Counted from the first letter of the stretch, positions 1-12,829 are shown. The stretch: 64,000 nucleotides of DNA from Nemopilema nomurai (GCA_003864495.1 ML133421.1:1178001-1242000), one strand, 5' to 3'. Made by a program: numbers and translations. The notes: generated from the letters alone by a model not told the origin.

Positions 1-1
1 G

Positions 2-891
2 ACTGCTAAGAGAACCAAAGCGAAGGAGACGCTTTTCCAGCGCATAGAAGAATCTCGAAAGACCTTAGAAGACGAGCTTGGAACAGATCGGTTCTTGAAG
101 GTCTATCGCTACATTCAGGTAGGGGCTAGCTTGGGGCATATGTTCTTTCTCCGATGACAACAGATCGATCTTATCGAGCCAGTATCGTTAATTTTTGCGT
201 TGTATTGTAAGATGTGTGTGGAGATCCTATTTAAATAGATGAAGCGATAGACTCAACACCAAAGAATGATGAAAATGGAAAGTCCTTTTTTCAATTGAGA
301 ATTGTCATTCTTCCACTGACCATCATTTTCGTTTCTCGGCTACCAGTTTGTCACGTTGGTAAATGAATGAAGAATCAGTGAATGGAGATCGGGGGGACTG
401 GAGCTGTGATGTTGTTGTTGTTGTTGTTGTTGTTGTTCTTTGGAGAAATGTTTACTAGTATATGGCAGCATATTAAATTAATCTTGCTCGTTGCTGTGTT
501 GATGCAAGCGCTGGTTTTTTGCAGGCAATGCAGGAAAATGAGGATGATGACGTGAATTTCGACCCGGCCAAGGCCCCTGAGCTCTCCGAGTTGTTAGAGG
601 GAAAGAACGAGCATCTTTATCAGAGAGTCCTATATTTAGTGCTGGCAGACGCGGCATATTTCGAAGGTAAGGAGGAAAATTAATGAATTTATAAAATTAA
701 CATCGGTTAATCCATACTTTTGAAATCTAGCGATCGGGGCAGCATTAATTTTCAATTTCAAAATCCATTTCGCAAACATTTGTTTATGTATTGTAAACAA
801 CATCAGGCATCACATTTGCCAATCCCGTCGAAATGCCTGCAGTTAGTCAAATAATTAATTTGCTGTTGTTTTTCTTTCAGATAACGAATAG
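2..891 (+). CDS. NEK1: NEK1-like serine/threonine kinase, C-terminal end (partial, 3 exons)
   Basis: Only the last three coding exons are in the window: 2-118, 525-666 and 881-891 (TAG stop), joined in phase 0 and then phase 1 by GT-AG introns. The peptide has a basic/acidic helix (RIEESRKTLEDELGTDRF), an acidic stretch (ENEDDD) and a conserved tail, LYQRVLYLVLADAAYFEDNE, which matches the end of vertebrate NEK1 (a LY.KILHLVMADGAY-type tail with an acidic terminus). NEK1 is a NIMA-family kinase acting in primary cilia and the DNA damage response; the kinase domain lies upstream of the window. The short last exon gives the family's acidic terminus, whereas reading through the intron at 667 would give a different end. 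No clear AATAAA follows the stop. Confidence 0.85.
411..436. repeat. (GTT)n microsatellite in a NEK1 intron
   Basis: About nine GTT units, inside the intron between 118 and 525. Simple sequence with no coding role. Confidence 0.9.
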
Positions 892-1919
892 CTGCAGATA
901 ATCTATTCAGCTTGCCTCATCACGGTGGTAAAGAAATGACTCCCAGGCGCTAGCCTAGAAGCAAATATTATTATCACGAATCGTTACTGGAGCACATCGT
1001 TCGAATTAGCCCGGTGATGAGGGTGTAAAAACTTTTTAATCAATTATCTTTCCTCTAGATGAACGTCTCGTTAAAGAACCTGTAATTGGCAGCTGACGCG
1101 TGAATGTTAAATATTGACATTTTTCAATCAACTAGTTCAGAAATCGTACATTTCATTCATTGAACTCTGTGTTTTCTCCTGAAGAGATGTTTAAAGAAGT
1201 GAGAACTCACAGAAAGGTGCTAAGGTCGCAAATCTACTCTTTCTTGTGTGCTTTTGATGAAAGGTAAACATAGACATGGTCAAGACTGCTGGTTCAAACC
1301 GCATCCTAAATTCATATTGATTGATAGAAACACTCAGAATACTGTTTCTTAGTTCTTTCAAACTGACAGGCCTATTTGAATTCTGCCTTTTCGATTTCTG
1401 AAGACAATGAAGTGTTCCGGTGAATACAGTTTCTCTCATGAAATTCCTCCATTTGATTCTCAATTTTGTCATTTTAATTATAAATATGTCCCATCTCGAC
1501 TCCTAAAAACACTTCCTAACAGAGCTGCTTTTACCATCAATCATGGTTTACGCACAAATTTATAGTCTAATTCTTAAATCGATGCCGCCCAATTTTCGCT
1601 CCTGGTTATTCGGTAGGCCATAGCGAAGTATAAAAAGTGAAGCGGTTAGCTTAGACCAATAAAATCGAGCACAAAGAAAAACCAAGAGGAATTTATAGTT
1701 AAGTTTAAAGAGGTAAAAATTGCAAAACAGTGGGAGAAAACTTTCGACAACATTCCGAATTGATTTCGTTGCTCGACTGCTACGCGTTTTCGTGTTGCCT
1801 CTCCGGGGCAGACGGCCTCGTACAAGTGTTTTGAAAAGAAGCGGGTGTTTTTCAAGGTAAACGAATTTTGTTTTGGGAGAATATAAGTTTCTAGTGCTTG
1901 AGAAGTACCCAATTTCACA
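892..1919. other. Intergenic spacer between NEK1 and SPDL1
   Basis: About 1 kb without a supported gene. It must hold the NEK1 3' UTR and the SPDL1 promoter and 5' UTR. The 93-codon minus-strand ORF at 1191-1472 resembles nothing I know. Confidence 0.5.
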
Positions 1920-4900
1920 ATGGATTTAGACATAACTGCACCCGATGACGACATACCAACGCTTAAAGATGAGATCTCTATGTTGAAGGACAAAATTGCC
2001 CATTTAACTAGCCAGTTGGAGGAAAGTGAGAATGAAATGTTTACCGCTGCCGAGTTAGGCCAACAACTTTTGGAGGAAAAAACTACCTTGGAAGCGGTCA
2101 GGGAAGAAGAAAGGAATAGCTACACATCAAAGTTAGAAGTGAGAATTAACAGTTTAATTGCTTCGAAAGAAGATAAAAAAATTTATTATTTGCAAAATTG
2201 TTAGATGTAAAGGCATGTTGATGCTGCATTGAAAGCATATTGGGTCCGAAATCCTGCTTTTTTCCTCATGCGTTGGTTTTTATTTTTTAGGAGCTCATTC
2301 AGGAGAACTATAACTTATCAGCCAAGCTTGAGTCCAAAGAAAAACTGCTCGCTTCTCATTCACAAGAAGGTGATGACAGTAGAAAGAAAAGTCATGAAAT
2401 GGAGAAGCAACAGTTGGTGTCTTCGTATGACAGAAAGATTAATGACCTGAAAGGCGAGTTGAAGAAAGAAAAGACGAGGCACGATGAGGAAGTATCTCAG
2501 CTGCATTTGAAGATACAGCAAAATCAAGAAACTATTGATAACCTGCACGAGACAGTCTCATCTCTAAGAAAGCAGAAAAAAGTTACTGACGTGCTCAATG
2601 ATGCAGATGAAGTTCATGAGATGAAACTTGCGTTGGAAACTTGCTACCAAACAAAATTGTCTCTAGAAGAAAATCTCAGTGAAATGATATGTGACAATGA
2701 AAGAAAAAGCCTAGACATTTCAAATTTAAGGGAAAGGCTAAAGGAAGTGAACGAAGAAATGGCAGAAAAAACAATACAGAAAAATGACTGCTATAAACAT
2801 CTTGAGGTAAGCTCTTAGACAAATTTTTTACTTGATTTTATGCTTTTATCATTTTGTTTGGCATGTTCAATAACACGAAAACAATAAGAACACGCATGGT
2901 AAAAGATTTTTGAAACTCCTTCTAATGATCTTAATTGGCTTTACTTGGTTGCCCTATTCTTATTTCTAACATTATGCTGTAATCAGTTTAAAGCCAGTTT
3001 TCAACCAAGCTTTGCAGACTGGCAACTATCCTACAATTGTTTGGAGACAAAAAATATTGGATCAAAAAAATAAAATTGATATTGTAACACAGCTAATTAA
3101 CACAGCTAATGTTATAAAGATAAGCATTAAATACAGTACATCCAAATTTTGTTTCCAAACTGATTCCATGTCTTCTGGTTTTCAAAAGGATGCTAAGGAG
3201 ACAATTGCAGAGTTGATGATCAAAGTAAGTCAGTTAGAAATGGACCTAAAGAGCCAAGGTCATTCAAAGAAGGGAAACTCACTCTTTGGAGAGGTACCAT
3301 AACTTTTATTCTTTGAAAATTGTTTTCTTCAATATACGTTTATTTACTCATAATTTGAAGCATTGTTAATGTGATCTACATAATGTTATCAAAATCTCAC
3401 AACAACACAGACATTTATGAAGTCATTCATATCACTGCACTTGCCAAAAGCTTTTGAACAGAACACAAATTTTTGGCTATTGCCTAAGGTTTTGAAAAAG
3501 GTAATAGTTTTATGTTTTATGATTACTTTTTGTCCCTAGACTTTGCTAGATGTCCCTGGTCTGTTTTATTAGAATTACATGCTATACAAGTATTGAGAAG
3601 ATCACATGCATTCAGTGCATTGTCAAAGGCAGTAACAGCCATTGTCTTTAACTTCTTCAAGCCATCTATCTATAGTTAAGGTGAAGTATATTTCTCATAC
3701 AAAAACATACATCAAGGACTAAAACATCATACGGTAGCCTAAATACTGCGACAGCTGATGTTGTAATATGTCCTGTGCTTCTTTCATCAAACAGCTTCAC
3801 CAATTGTTTCATGCTTTGGTGATTACTACATATTTGCTTTTTTAGCTTGAAGATAAAAGAGTGGTTGCTGAGAAGAGACTAGCAATTTTCAAAGCAAAAT
3901 TTGAATCCCTTCAAAAAGCATATGTCATTGCAAAAAATGACAACTTGAAAATGAAGGTACAGTTTATTTTTGCACGGAACAACACCAGTGCATAGTTTTC
4001 AATGCTATAATCAGCAGGATAACAAATGAGTGACTTACCAACCAAGACATCAAATAATCAAATATTTTCAACAATCTACTGTACTGTAAACAATGGTTGT
4101 ATGGCGATTGCAGGCAATTTCATTTCTTTTCATTTCAGTTCTTCTTACTTTTTTGAATCATCTATGTAATAGTCTGTAAAAGTTTTTATTAGATAAAGAA
4201 AGAAATTAGCTCTGCAACTGTATTTGAAAAATTATTATTTTTTAAAGAACCAAGTGCTGTGTTTTCTCCAAACCCGAAGTGACCGTGCTGATCGTATGAG
4301 AATTGAACATTTGGAACAATCTCTAACTGCAAAACGAACTGAATGCACAATGTTAACAGCAAAGCTTAAAAAGCTTGAAGAGCAGGGTGTAAGTTAATTA
4401 TTTGTTATTTGCTTAGTCAGTTCTTAACTGGGACCTTTTCCAATACTGATTAAGAGACTGATTAAGACGTGACATACAATATTGTTGTTGCTTCAATGTT
4501 TTTTGACATGTGGCAAATACAGAGTTCCTTCGGGTATAAGTTTACTAATGCATGTATCTATTTACTTGAGTTTTTTGCAACATAAGTTATAAAAGATTTT
4601 CATACATACAGATGATGTTCATAGGTAATATTTAACAGTTAATTACAATAGTTGATTCTGAGACACATGTGAAGGCGTAGAAAGACACATCCTTATTTTA
4701 ACCTTGCCTTGAACAATCAACTTTTGAGCACCAATTTCTTATCTCTAACTCGAATCTTGCAATGCCTCCCTATTATTAGTTGATATGATTTTCATGTAAT
4801 GAATTCTGTATGTTTTGCCTCTAGGTGTCAAAAGCCACTGATGCTTTGAAGAAGGCAAAAGAAGACTTGGGCATTAATCATGTGCCTGAAAACTCCAAGG

Positions 4901-7587
4901 AATATGTCAACCTGTTGCTGGCATACGCTGAAGATTACAAGTAAGAATAAGCTAGATTTGTGAAACTTGGTGTTCTCTTTGCCAACTTGGTTATTCCCAT
5001 GTAATTATTTTAAGAAACTAAGGACCGGTGCTAGTAGGCAGTTTTTTACAAAGCTACTTTAATTTCTAAGGTAATGAATTTTCTAAACGTGGTTCTAAGG
5101 TAAATTGTTCACTCACATTTACATTCAGAAGCTGATTCTTCGTCACTGTCAAATTGAAGTCAGGACAAAATTTCAAATAGAACCTTCCTGTTGTTAAATG
5201 TTACTTGATTTGTTTCAATTTGGGGTGGGTTATTTCTTAACTTTTGACAAATTTGGCATCCCATTTCTTATAACCTGCTTCTTCTTAAAAATGAGCGTAC
5301 TAAAATATTGTGCTTGTATATCAGCCGTTGGCTCTTTCTTTGCTCAATTAAAAAGGGGCCTTCTTTGTTATTTTGGCCCCTTGTTGTGATGTCCGCTCTT
5401 ATCACTTACTTAGGAACTTAGACTACAATCATAATATACAATTTTGTCCGCACTTTAAACATACAAACTGCAGCACCCAATACTGTAAGACAGATGGAAA
5501 ACAGGAATCTTTATAGACGATGTTGTTGAATAGCTGAAGCTTTTAGCCATTTTGATAATCACGTTAAACTGTTTTAGAAACGTATTTCAAATTTATTCAT
5601 GATAGGAAAACATGTTTAAAAAAATGTTGCTGGTCCACTACTCGAAGTACCTATGGCCATTACCAAAGAGATAGAATTAGTTAGAAAATTCATGACCCGT
5701 AGCGGTTTCCTTGTGATTGTAGCCAAAGATGTTACGTAGTCCCTTTTTCAGCAAAATTAGCATGCCAAATTTATTGAAATTTATCTTAAGAGTCTCTTCG
5801 ATTTTATTTGCTATGTGATTTGTTGGCTTGTTCATTTCCTTTGAAAGACAGACGTTGTTCGTTCGCTCCTTCGCAGGCAGGAGATCAGGAACCTTCGAAG
5901 CGAGATCGAGCAAACACGGCTCTCCTTGATCGCCAAGAACGACAAGTTGCAGGACACTCAGCGAAAGCTGTACACCGCAACATTTACGTCGGAGAAGCAC
6001 CGGAACGAGAGCTTACGAGCGAAACTGAAGTACGAAGCAGGTAAGCCGCGCAACTTGTACTAGCCAAGGTATCGAAACGAGAGCTTACGAGCGAAGCTGA
6101 AGTACGAGTTAGGTAAGCCGCGCAACTTGTACTAGCCAAGGTATCGAAACGAGAGCTTACGAGCGAAGCTGAAGTACGAAATAGGTAAGCCGCGCAACTT
6201 GTACTAGCCAAGGTATCGAAACGAGAGCTTACGAGCAAAACTGAGGTACGAAACAGGTAAGCCGCGCAACTTGTACTAGCCAAGGACATCATGGCAGTCA
6301 GAGAAGTGATTGCCTTAAGATAGAGAACTCCAGCCACAATGATACAATATCTTGCCAGTTTTGTGCGACTCTGCCCACGTCTTATGTTCATATGCACACC
6401 TTTTACAGAGTTAATCATTTCACTCTCTGCTATGTCTGATTTTTTTGCAGAGAAAAATAAAACTGCCGAGCTCGAAAGTTTTCTACAAAAACTGGGCATA
6501 GTTGATAGATCTTCGGTTTCTGAAAAGAACTGGGGAGAAGTCATGAAAGAGAGGCAAGTAGTCCTTCCTAAGTACATGCAATTGGCGGCAACGAAAACCG
6601 GGGACCGTCAACAAAACGAGGAAAGAGTTAACGCGGAGGAGCCTGATGATGAGTGCTCTGTTGCAAAGCCTGTAAAAGTAGTCAGGGAAGAGCCGCTATT
6701 GTCTGAAAACGATCGGAAACGCCCCATTCTAGAATTGACCGCAGAAGAAGAGAGAGAGAAATGTATTCATTTGCTCCAGAAACACCTGCCAAAACAACTG
6801 GCGGATCAGTACGTCAAAAAGTACCAAGCTGGCAAACGTGAACTCAAAGAGAACGATAATGTCGACACATCGGGTCAAGAGGTCCAGCAAGAAATCGAGA
6901 AAGGTGTCCGTTTTACATTCTATTGGGCTTTTGTGGTCTTTGATCTCGTGTCGAAACTACGACCACTTTGTCTCTAGTCGAGTGTCTCTCTTTGCCACGG
7001 TGAGCAAGATAATTGGCCAAATAATCAGGGTTAAACTAAGATGATATTTCATTTGTGCATTTAGTTGGTTGCCTACCCCTCGTTTCTTTTGAAACATGTT
7101 CTAGGTTGTAAACATGCTCGAATGACTGATTTTAGATGCTCATCAACGTGGATAACGATGACAATAATGTAAATTGTAGATTTTTTATATGATATAATAT
7201 AAGCTAGTATTTAAAAGTATTACTAACAATGACGAAATCGACATTTTTCAGGTTAGCTTCAAAGACGAAGTCGATGAGCTTGGAGAAGATGAAGAGGACT
7301 TGCCTTTGAACGACGAGAACACCAGAACAGAACAAATAACAAACCAGGTATAGACTTTTTGTATTTGTTAATAGAGATTTTATTTTTTTAAAACCTGAAC
7401 AAATCTGTTTGTCTTAGCAAAAACTTTGGTTCTCGTTTTCTCTTTCTCGTGTTAAAGTTTCATGTTGATGTAACAAAATGTATTCTGCTTTTAGGAATCT
7501 CAAGAGGTAATTACGGGGCCAAAGATGAATTGCACAAGAGAGCCAGTTCCTATTTCTAATCAGGACGAGGCTTGTAAAGTCCAGTGA
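1920..7587 (+). CDS. SPDL1: Protein Spindly (kinetochore dynein-dynactin adaptor), complete, 10 exons
   Basis: Exons: 1920-2138, 2291-2806, 3189-3293, 3846-3956, 4248-4388, 4825-4940, 5877-6040, 6451-about 6905, 7252-7347, 7495-7587; about 671 aa (human 605). Nearly the whole protein is coiled coil. Seen: a CC1 box AAELGQQLL at residues 43-51 (dynein light-intermediate-chain binding in this adaptor family); the Spindly motif GNSLFGE at about 274-280 (dynactin pointed-end binding), followed by EDKRVVAEKRL as in vertebrate Spindly; an acidic tail; and a terminal CaaX box CKVQ, matching the farnesylated CPQQ of human Spindly. Spindly recruits dynein to kinetochores through the RZZ complex. The ATG at 1920 has a good context (acaATGG). 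The exon 8 donor (GTCCGT) is weak and could be a few bases off. All other junctions keep phase. Confidence 0.88.
6001..6286 (+). repeat. Four tandem copies of a 72-bp unit containing the end of SPDL1 exon 7 and its splice donor
   Basis: Copies start at 6001, 6073, 6145 and 6217. Each carries the last ~40 coding bases of exon 7, a GTAAGC donor (6041, 6113, 6185, 6257) and about 32 bases of intron. Only the first copy can be coding, because read-through of the unit meets TAG after about seven codons. The other three are decoy donors inside intron 7. The 72-bp period is a multiple of 3, so the complement shows an artefactual open frame (5984-6577). Confidence 0.93.
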
Positions 7588-7688
7588 GCTAGTACGAATC
7601 TTCTAGTTCTCGCAAAAATCAAGGACTATATTGAAATGTTTCCTTGCCATCCCTAATGTTGTGCTAATAGCTGTCACAGTTTAGTGAT

Positions 7689-7694
7689 AATAAA
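7689..7694 (+). terminator. AATAAA polyadenylation signal of SPDL1
   Basis: Canonical hexamer about 100 bp after the SPDL1 stop codon, the first one downstream of it. Confidence 0.75.
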
Positions 7695-7739
7695 GATTTT
7701 ATGACGTATTTGTTGTGTAGCAATGTAGTTTAATGACAT

Positions 7740-9540
7740 CTACATTGAAATTATTGGACCTTGAATATTCAAGCAGCTTTTGAAAGGGATGTCAAAGCCA
7801 GGTTGAAATAGGAAGTATGTGATGAAAAAAGGAAGAGAAGGAAAGAGAATGGAGGTAGCAATGCTATGGAAGGGGGTTTCAAAATTAATCTTTTCATCTG
7901 GCGTACTTTGCCCTTGAATGTAATTTAAATATGCAGTTGTTAATATAAGAAAAAAATTTCTGTTCGCATCTGGTAGTCTTTTATCCCTGCAAATCTTAAT
8001 TATACATTTGGCTAGCTTTATTTTTCTAACGCAGACGTATATGTATTGGTGCAATATCTTCTGTGGAGTCTAAGTGTTTTGGAAGCAAAATGTTTACAAG
8101 AGCAAAGAGGTGATGGTTTTAGTTGATAATCAATCGTAGAGAATGTCATTACACGGGCTAGGGCTCATTTCTAGCTGAAAGATTAGCAACACAAGAAAAT
8201 CTGTCCAAATCCTCTATTTCTCTTATTCACTTTAGTGCGATAAGATTGATTTTGACGCAATTCTATAAGACTACTTTCCTTAGAAAACGTACCTCTTACT
8301 TGGTAATGTATTAAACAGCAAACTTAGGCAGATGAAGGCCGAGGTATTGTAAAAGAAAGAAAACTTTCTTCAAGCAATTATCCAATTATTTACGTGACGA
8401 GCCTAAAAAGTTGATATTTGTTTTTGATTAGTTTGACTCTTATCATATGGGAGGGGGAACAATAATTCACGAGTAGAGATAGAGATGGCGGGTAGAGAGA
8501 GCCCTTGAGTAAAGATTATGTTTTCTCTAAATGTTTTCGACCTTCATATTACTAATTTAAGAAAGTGGTAAGAGGATTCAGCCTCACTTTTCTCAAGGCA
8601 CTGGAACAGCCATTTCGATGCTCGCACTCAATCGTTAGTAAAAAGAGCTGTATACTTTTAATGTTATCATTTCAATATCGCCTCTGCCCTATGAACCTTC
8701 CAGAAAACAAACACAAGACTTTGATCAACAATATCTTGTCGTATTCCCTCTGTTTTGCCAATGCCATCCCTTTGTCTGTTGGAAGCAAAAATTGCAGGAA
8801 CTTGTCGGTGAAAATGCTCGGGTCGGTTGCAATATGAAAGTTGAATGTAGACACCTCTTACCATTAAAATCGATTCTTCTGTTTGATATCGAGCACAAAT
8901 AGATTTGAAAGGAACAGGCGAAAAGTAACATCTGCCATGACTTGAATACATTTTATTCTCACTTGACAAAACATCACTCGCTGTAATCACAACAGTTGTT
9001 TGTCTACAGCTAGACTTAGATATCTCAATTTCTCTGGTTGCATTTACTCGCCAAACGTATTTACTCGCCAACCGAAAGTTGTCGTAGGTGAACAACGTTT
9101 CAACCGACACAACGAATTTGTTTACACACAAGGTTTATAAATTAGCGCCATTGCGAGTTTCAGCTGCACATTTTTTGTTCGAAGTCATCAGAAGGCAGAG
9201 ACACGGTGAGATATTTGCAACAGCTTTTCATAAGGCTTATTTGACAATTCATTTACTCTTTACTTCATATCAGTGGCTTACATTCATATGCCAATTTTGC
9301 ATACGTTATTAACTAGAACTCTAAAGAATGTTTTTGGCTAGTCCAGATTGCCAGCATCCCAAGGTGTTTCTGCATCTTTTAAGAAGCTTTTGAGCTTATC
9401 TGAGCCAGAACTATATTTGTGAGCAAAATGCTGTCTTTTCCATCTTCGTCTTATCCGTCAAGTTCCTTTCAATCCTTTGTTGATTTTTGGTGAATTGGAT
9501 GATCAAGGCAGGCAGTTAAGGCTACTTTCTTTCCGTAGGT
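7740..9540. other. Intergenic region without a recognised gene
   Basis: About 1.8 kb. A 154-codon minus-strand open frame (8667-9131) overlaps two shorter open frames on the same strand. I recognise no domain or splice partner. The promoter of the secreted-protein gene should lie near the right edge. Confidence 0.4.
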
Positions 9541-9561
9541 GGCATCGCAGAATACCCAAGA

Positions 9562-12500
9562 ATGATATATTTCATCGTCAGTGTCGCTCTACTCTCTATA
9601 GGTACGTTTTCAGCTACGCAAAGATTCATGTTTGTGCTATTAGAAAGCAGTTCGTTTTCATTTAAGCTGATATACAGGCTCTAAGGCTGATGATCGCATC
9701 AAGCGTTGAACTCAGAGTAGCAATCCAGACCGCTGTCTTTCGTTCCCTAACAATGCCATTCATTAGAAAATGGCAAATGTATGAGAACCTCCCTCAAGTG
9801 ACGCCACAGTCTTACGAAGAAATGAAGTGGGTACACGCAAGTCTAGTTTTTGAAATTTTATAAAAGATTAACCTGACTATTTTTTTTTCTTACTAGGCTA
9901 TAGAAATGAAGGACTTTGCGCCAACCTATTAGCAACCTCATTTTGAGGTCCTTTAAACATGCCAGTTCTGTTTCAGCTCCAACAGCCTCGGGTTCGAGTG
10001 GATGCGCAAGCCAAATTCAGCCCAAAGGCTGCTTCTCTATCAACAAGGTGAGAATCGAATCAGAGCTGCTCATAAATGACAGAGATGGCTCATCCGGACA
10101 CTCAATCCAGTGGAACAATTTTACTGCTTACTTAGATGGGTATGGTGAAGGAACATTCTTGCTCTTTTAGCCAATTGATCTTACTTTTCATACACATCTA
10201 TTGTCAACGTTGTAAATTATTCAGGTAGATTGCAGATGAATGAATCAGGTAGGTAATCACTTGATTGCAGAGTTTTAGCGTATGTTCTCTGTATCTACAC
10301 CTGAAAAAGAATACTGACCCCATGTTTGAAAGCTGCCAAAAACATGTAAATAAAATCTTTAATCTTAAAGGCTAGTCGCCATGGTCACGTGTGCCATCTT
10401 CCAAAAGTCTACAGTAAGGCTCCTCCGAAATCCAATACCTCTAATATGCAATGCCACCAATATTCAATACCTCTAATATTCAATACCTCCAAGATTCAAT
10501 ACCTCTAGTATTCAATACCTCCAATATTCAATATCTCTAATATCCAATACCTCCAATATTCAATATCTCTAATATCCAATGCCTCCAATTCAACTTCAAT
10601 TTAATACCCATGTTCGTTCGTTCATACCGCTCATGAACTTGTCCACCGACGGCCCGGATGTCTCCCCATAGGTTGGCCTGCCGCTGCTTTAAGGCCGCAC
10701 ACGCAAAAGGCTACACGATGTTCGGCCTGGAGTTCTGGGGCGAATGCTGGGCCTACAGAGATTACGAGAAAAATGTATTGAATTCTGCACCAGGAAAATG
10801 CTATGACACTGAATTCAAGGACTGCAAAACTGCTGCGGGAAACAAGTCTTGTGTTGGAGCCGAGAACATGGTCTTTGTGTACAAGAATTTGAGTGAGTGT
10901 ATATTGACGACATATTAACGAAACCTGATAATGTTCGCATGTTACTGACAGCAAGATTTTAACAGTCATCATATACAGACATGGAGATTTGAAGGCATTT
11001 GAATTAGTCATTTGATAAAAGCAAACGTTCGAGCGTTAGCCCATAACAGTCTCTTCAGACTGCGTCTAACATATGAAAAGCAGGCATGCTTCGAGACGTA
11101 TGCCTCGTAGTAAGTGACTATGTATGACGTGCGAGTGCATGCCTTGTGTCCCGACTGTCCGCTCTGGTTCGCCAGCACTTCTACGGCATTGCTCTCCTCT
11201 TGCAGTACCTTCATTCAATCCAAGCAAGGACTGTGCTTCCGCAACCTACCTCTTTGGCAGCTACTACCTCAACGCTTCGCTGCCATTTGCACCAGGGAGC
11301 AAGTTCTGCAGAGTTGTCATTTCAACCGCGAATGACGACCACCAGGGAAACTACGTCATCAGGGCGCACATGTACAACTGGAAGAACAAGAATGGCCTAG
11401 AGTTCGGAAGCGGAGGCCTCTTATTCAATGTTCAGGACATCAACAACTTCCAGTTCGTTTACATCAGGTATCCCGCAATCGGCATGTTGTTACATACGTG
11501 TTCCTTGTTTTTTATCGAGTTCAACCTCTGTGAAATTAATGATGCAGGCGAACGTATTGAGATACCTGAAACATCAAAACCGAATTGTCAAAGTTGAGCA
11601 TAATCTCTGCGCGAAGGCTGACCCTCGCACCCTTGAAATGTTCTCGTGGATATTTTGGTTAGGATCTCTCCTTGGTGTCACGACGCTTTTCCCAATGCTT
11701 CTAATTCGAAGCTTAATGTTGTTAACTATTCAATACACGGTAGACCACTGCTTTTTTCACCTTTCAAGAACGTTATACGGTTATGCACAATTTTGTTCTC
11801 AACCATTTTTACCTTTAGATTAATTTGCTTCAAGCATTCGAGTCACGTGTAATTTCCTGTGCTTTTGTGCGTCAATATTAATTCTTCTTTTGTTGACTTG
11901 TGCCACCTTAATCTCCACAACTCCACTCTCAAAAGTTTGCTTTTATATTTACAACTTAACATTTTGCTCAGAATTATACTCAATAGTGCTCTGTCTACTG
12001 TCAAACGATTCTTCTGTTTATCGGCTTGCCATGAATTAAATTATCATCTTTCCTATTTTTAACCGAATTCTTAAACGCAGGCAATGGATGGCTTAAATTT
12101 CCCCTTAGTATAAATTTCGCTTACTCAAGACTGGTTCATTACAAAATGCTTTTTAATTTGCTAACAAAGCTAACGAAATGTGCAATTAGCTAAGTATCCT
12201 GATTGCATTACTAAGTATTCAAAAAGACTATTTTTGATAATCAAGCACCAAATGCGATGAAATTGCCTTTTCAATTACCAAGTTTTGCATTATATTCCTT
12301 CGAGACCCCGGGGATCCCGCTTACTATGCCATTTGAAGCAAAATCGATTGCTTATCATCGGTTTTGATAAAACAGTTTGTTTTTGTTTGCAACTGTATTT
12401 TGAGGGTGATGTTTAAGAGACTTGGTATTTGACAGGTTCAACAAGGAGTTTCCATGCTACGAATACGGGGTTGTGCGTGATGGAAAGATTGATCTTTGGA

Positions 12501-12757
12501 ACTTTAGTGAGGGCCACTGTTCACACATCATGTGGAAGACCGCTGACTGGGTTACAGTCATGATACATATGAACTACGAAGGAGCCTGGTTCGTTGTCAA
12601 CGGACACTATCTCGCTCTCCTGCCCAGCGTCCTACCCAAGCGAGCTAGGGGTGGAATAGTAACGAGAAATGGAGAGGGCAACAACATCATATTCGAAAAG
12701 TACTTCACCACAAAATACAACCTCAAGGACATCATAGCAGCAGGAAACAAGGGATGA
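9562..12757 (+). CDS. Secreted Cys-rich protein: signal peptide, WSC-like segment, probable concanavalin-like domain (5 exons)
   Basis: Exons 9562-9601, 9977-10139, 10672-10892, 11206-11467 and 12436-12757 join in phases 1, 2, 1, 2 into 335 aa. Exon 1 encodes a signal peptide (MIYFIVSVALLSIA), so the product should be secreted. Exon 2 carries a DRDGSSGHSIQWNNFTAYLDG-like segment and exon 3 a Cys-rich block (FGLEFWGECWAY ... CYDTEFKDC ... SCVGAENMVFVYK) resembling WSC-type carbohydrate-binding modules and repeats I associate with cnidarian secreted proteins. Exons 4-5 look like a beta-sandwich of concanavalin/LamG type (GGLLFNVQDINNFQFVYIR, then a conserved Trp/Cys core). The job is unknown: mucus, extracellular matrix or skeletal matrix are possible. 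The start is chosen because it alone gives a signal peptide and the right phase. Confidence 0.75.
10430..10590. repeat. 16-bp minisatellite in intron 2 of the secreted-protein gene
   Basis: About ten imperfect units of ATTCAATACCTCTAAT. Units ending CTCTAAT and CTCCAAT tend to alternate, suggesting a 32-bp higher-order period. It sits just before the exon at 10672. Confidence 0.85.
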
Positions 12758-12817
12758 AAGGACATTTTATGGCAATGCTGATTTGCATCAAAATGACATT
12801 TTACCAGTAAAAGCCTA

Positions 12818-12823
12818 AATAAA
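12818..12823 (+). terminator. AATAAA polyadenylation signal of the secreted-protein gene
   Basis: Canonical hexamer about 60 bp after the stop codon at 12755-12757. Confidence 0.75.
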
Positions 12824-12829
12824 TGGGAA

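Noticed and set aside
5984..6577. 197-codon minus-strand open frame with an internal 24-residue repeat
   Set aside because: It is the complement of SPDL1 exon 7 and the 72-bp tandem repeat. The repeat length is a multiple of 3, which keeps the frame open artificially.
8667..9131. 154-codon minus-strand open frame
   Set aside because: No recognisable domain, overlapping alternative frames, no splice partners. Not strong enough to call a gene.
10430..10590. CRISPR-like regularly spaced repeat
   Set aside because: Units are adjacent and lack unique spacers; it is a 16-bp minisatellite in an animal intron.
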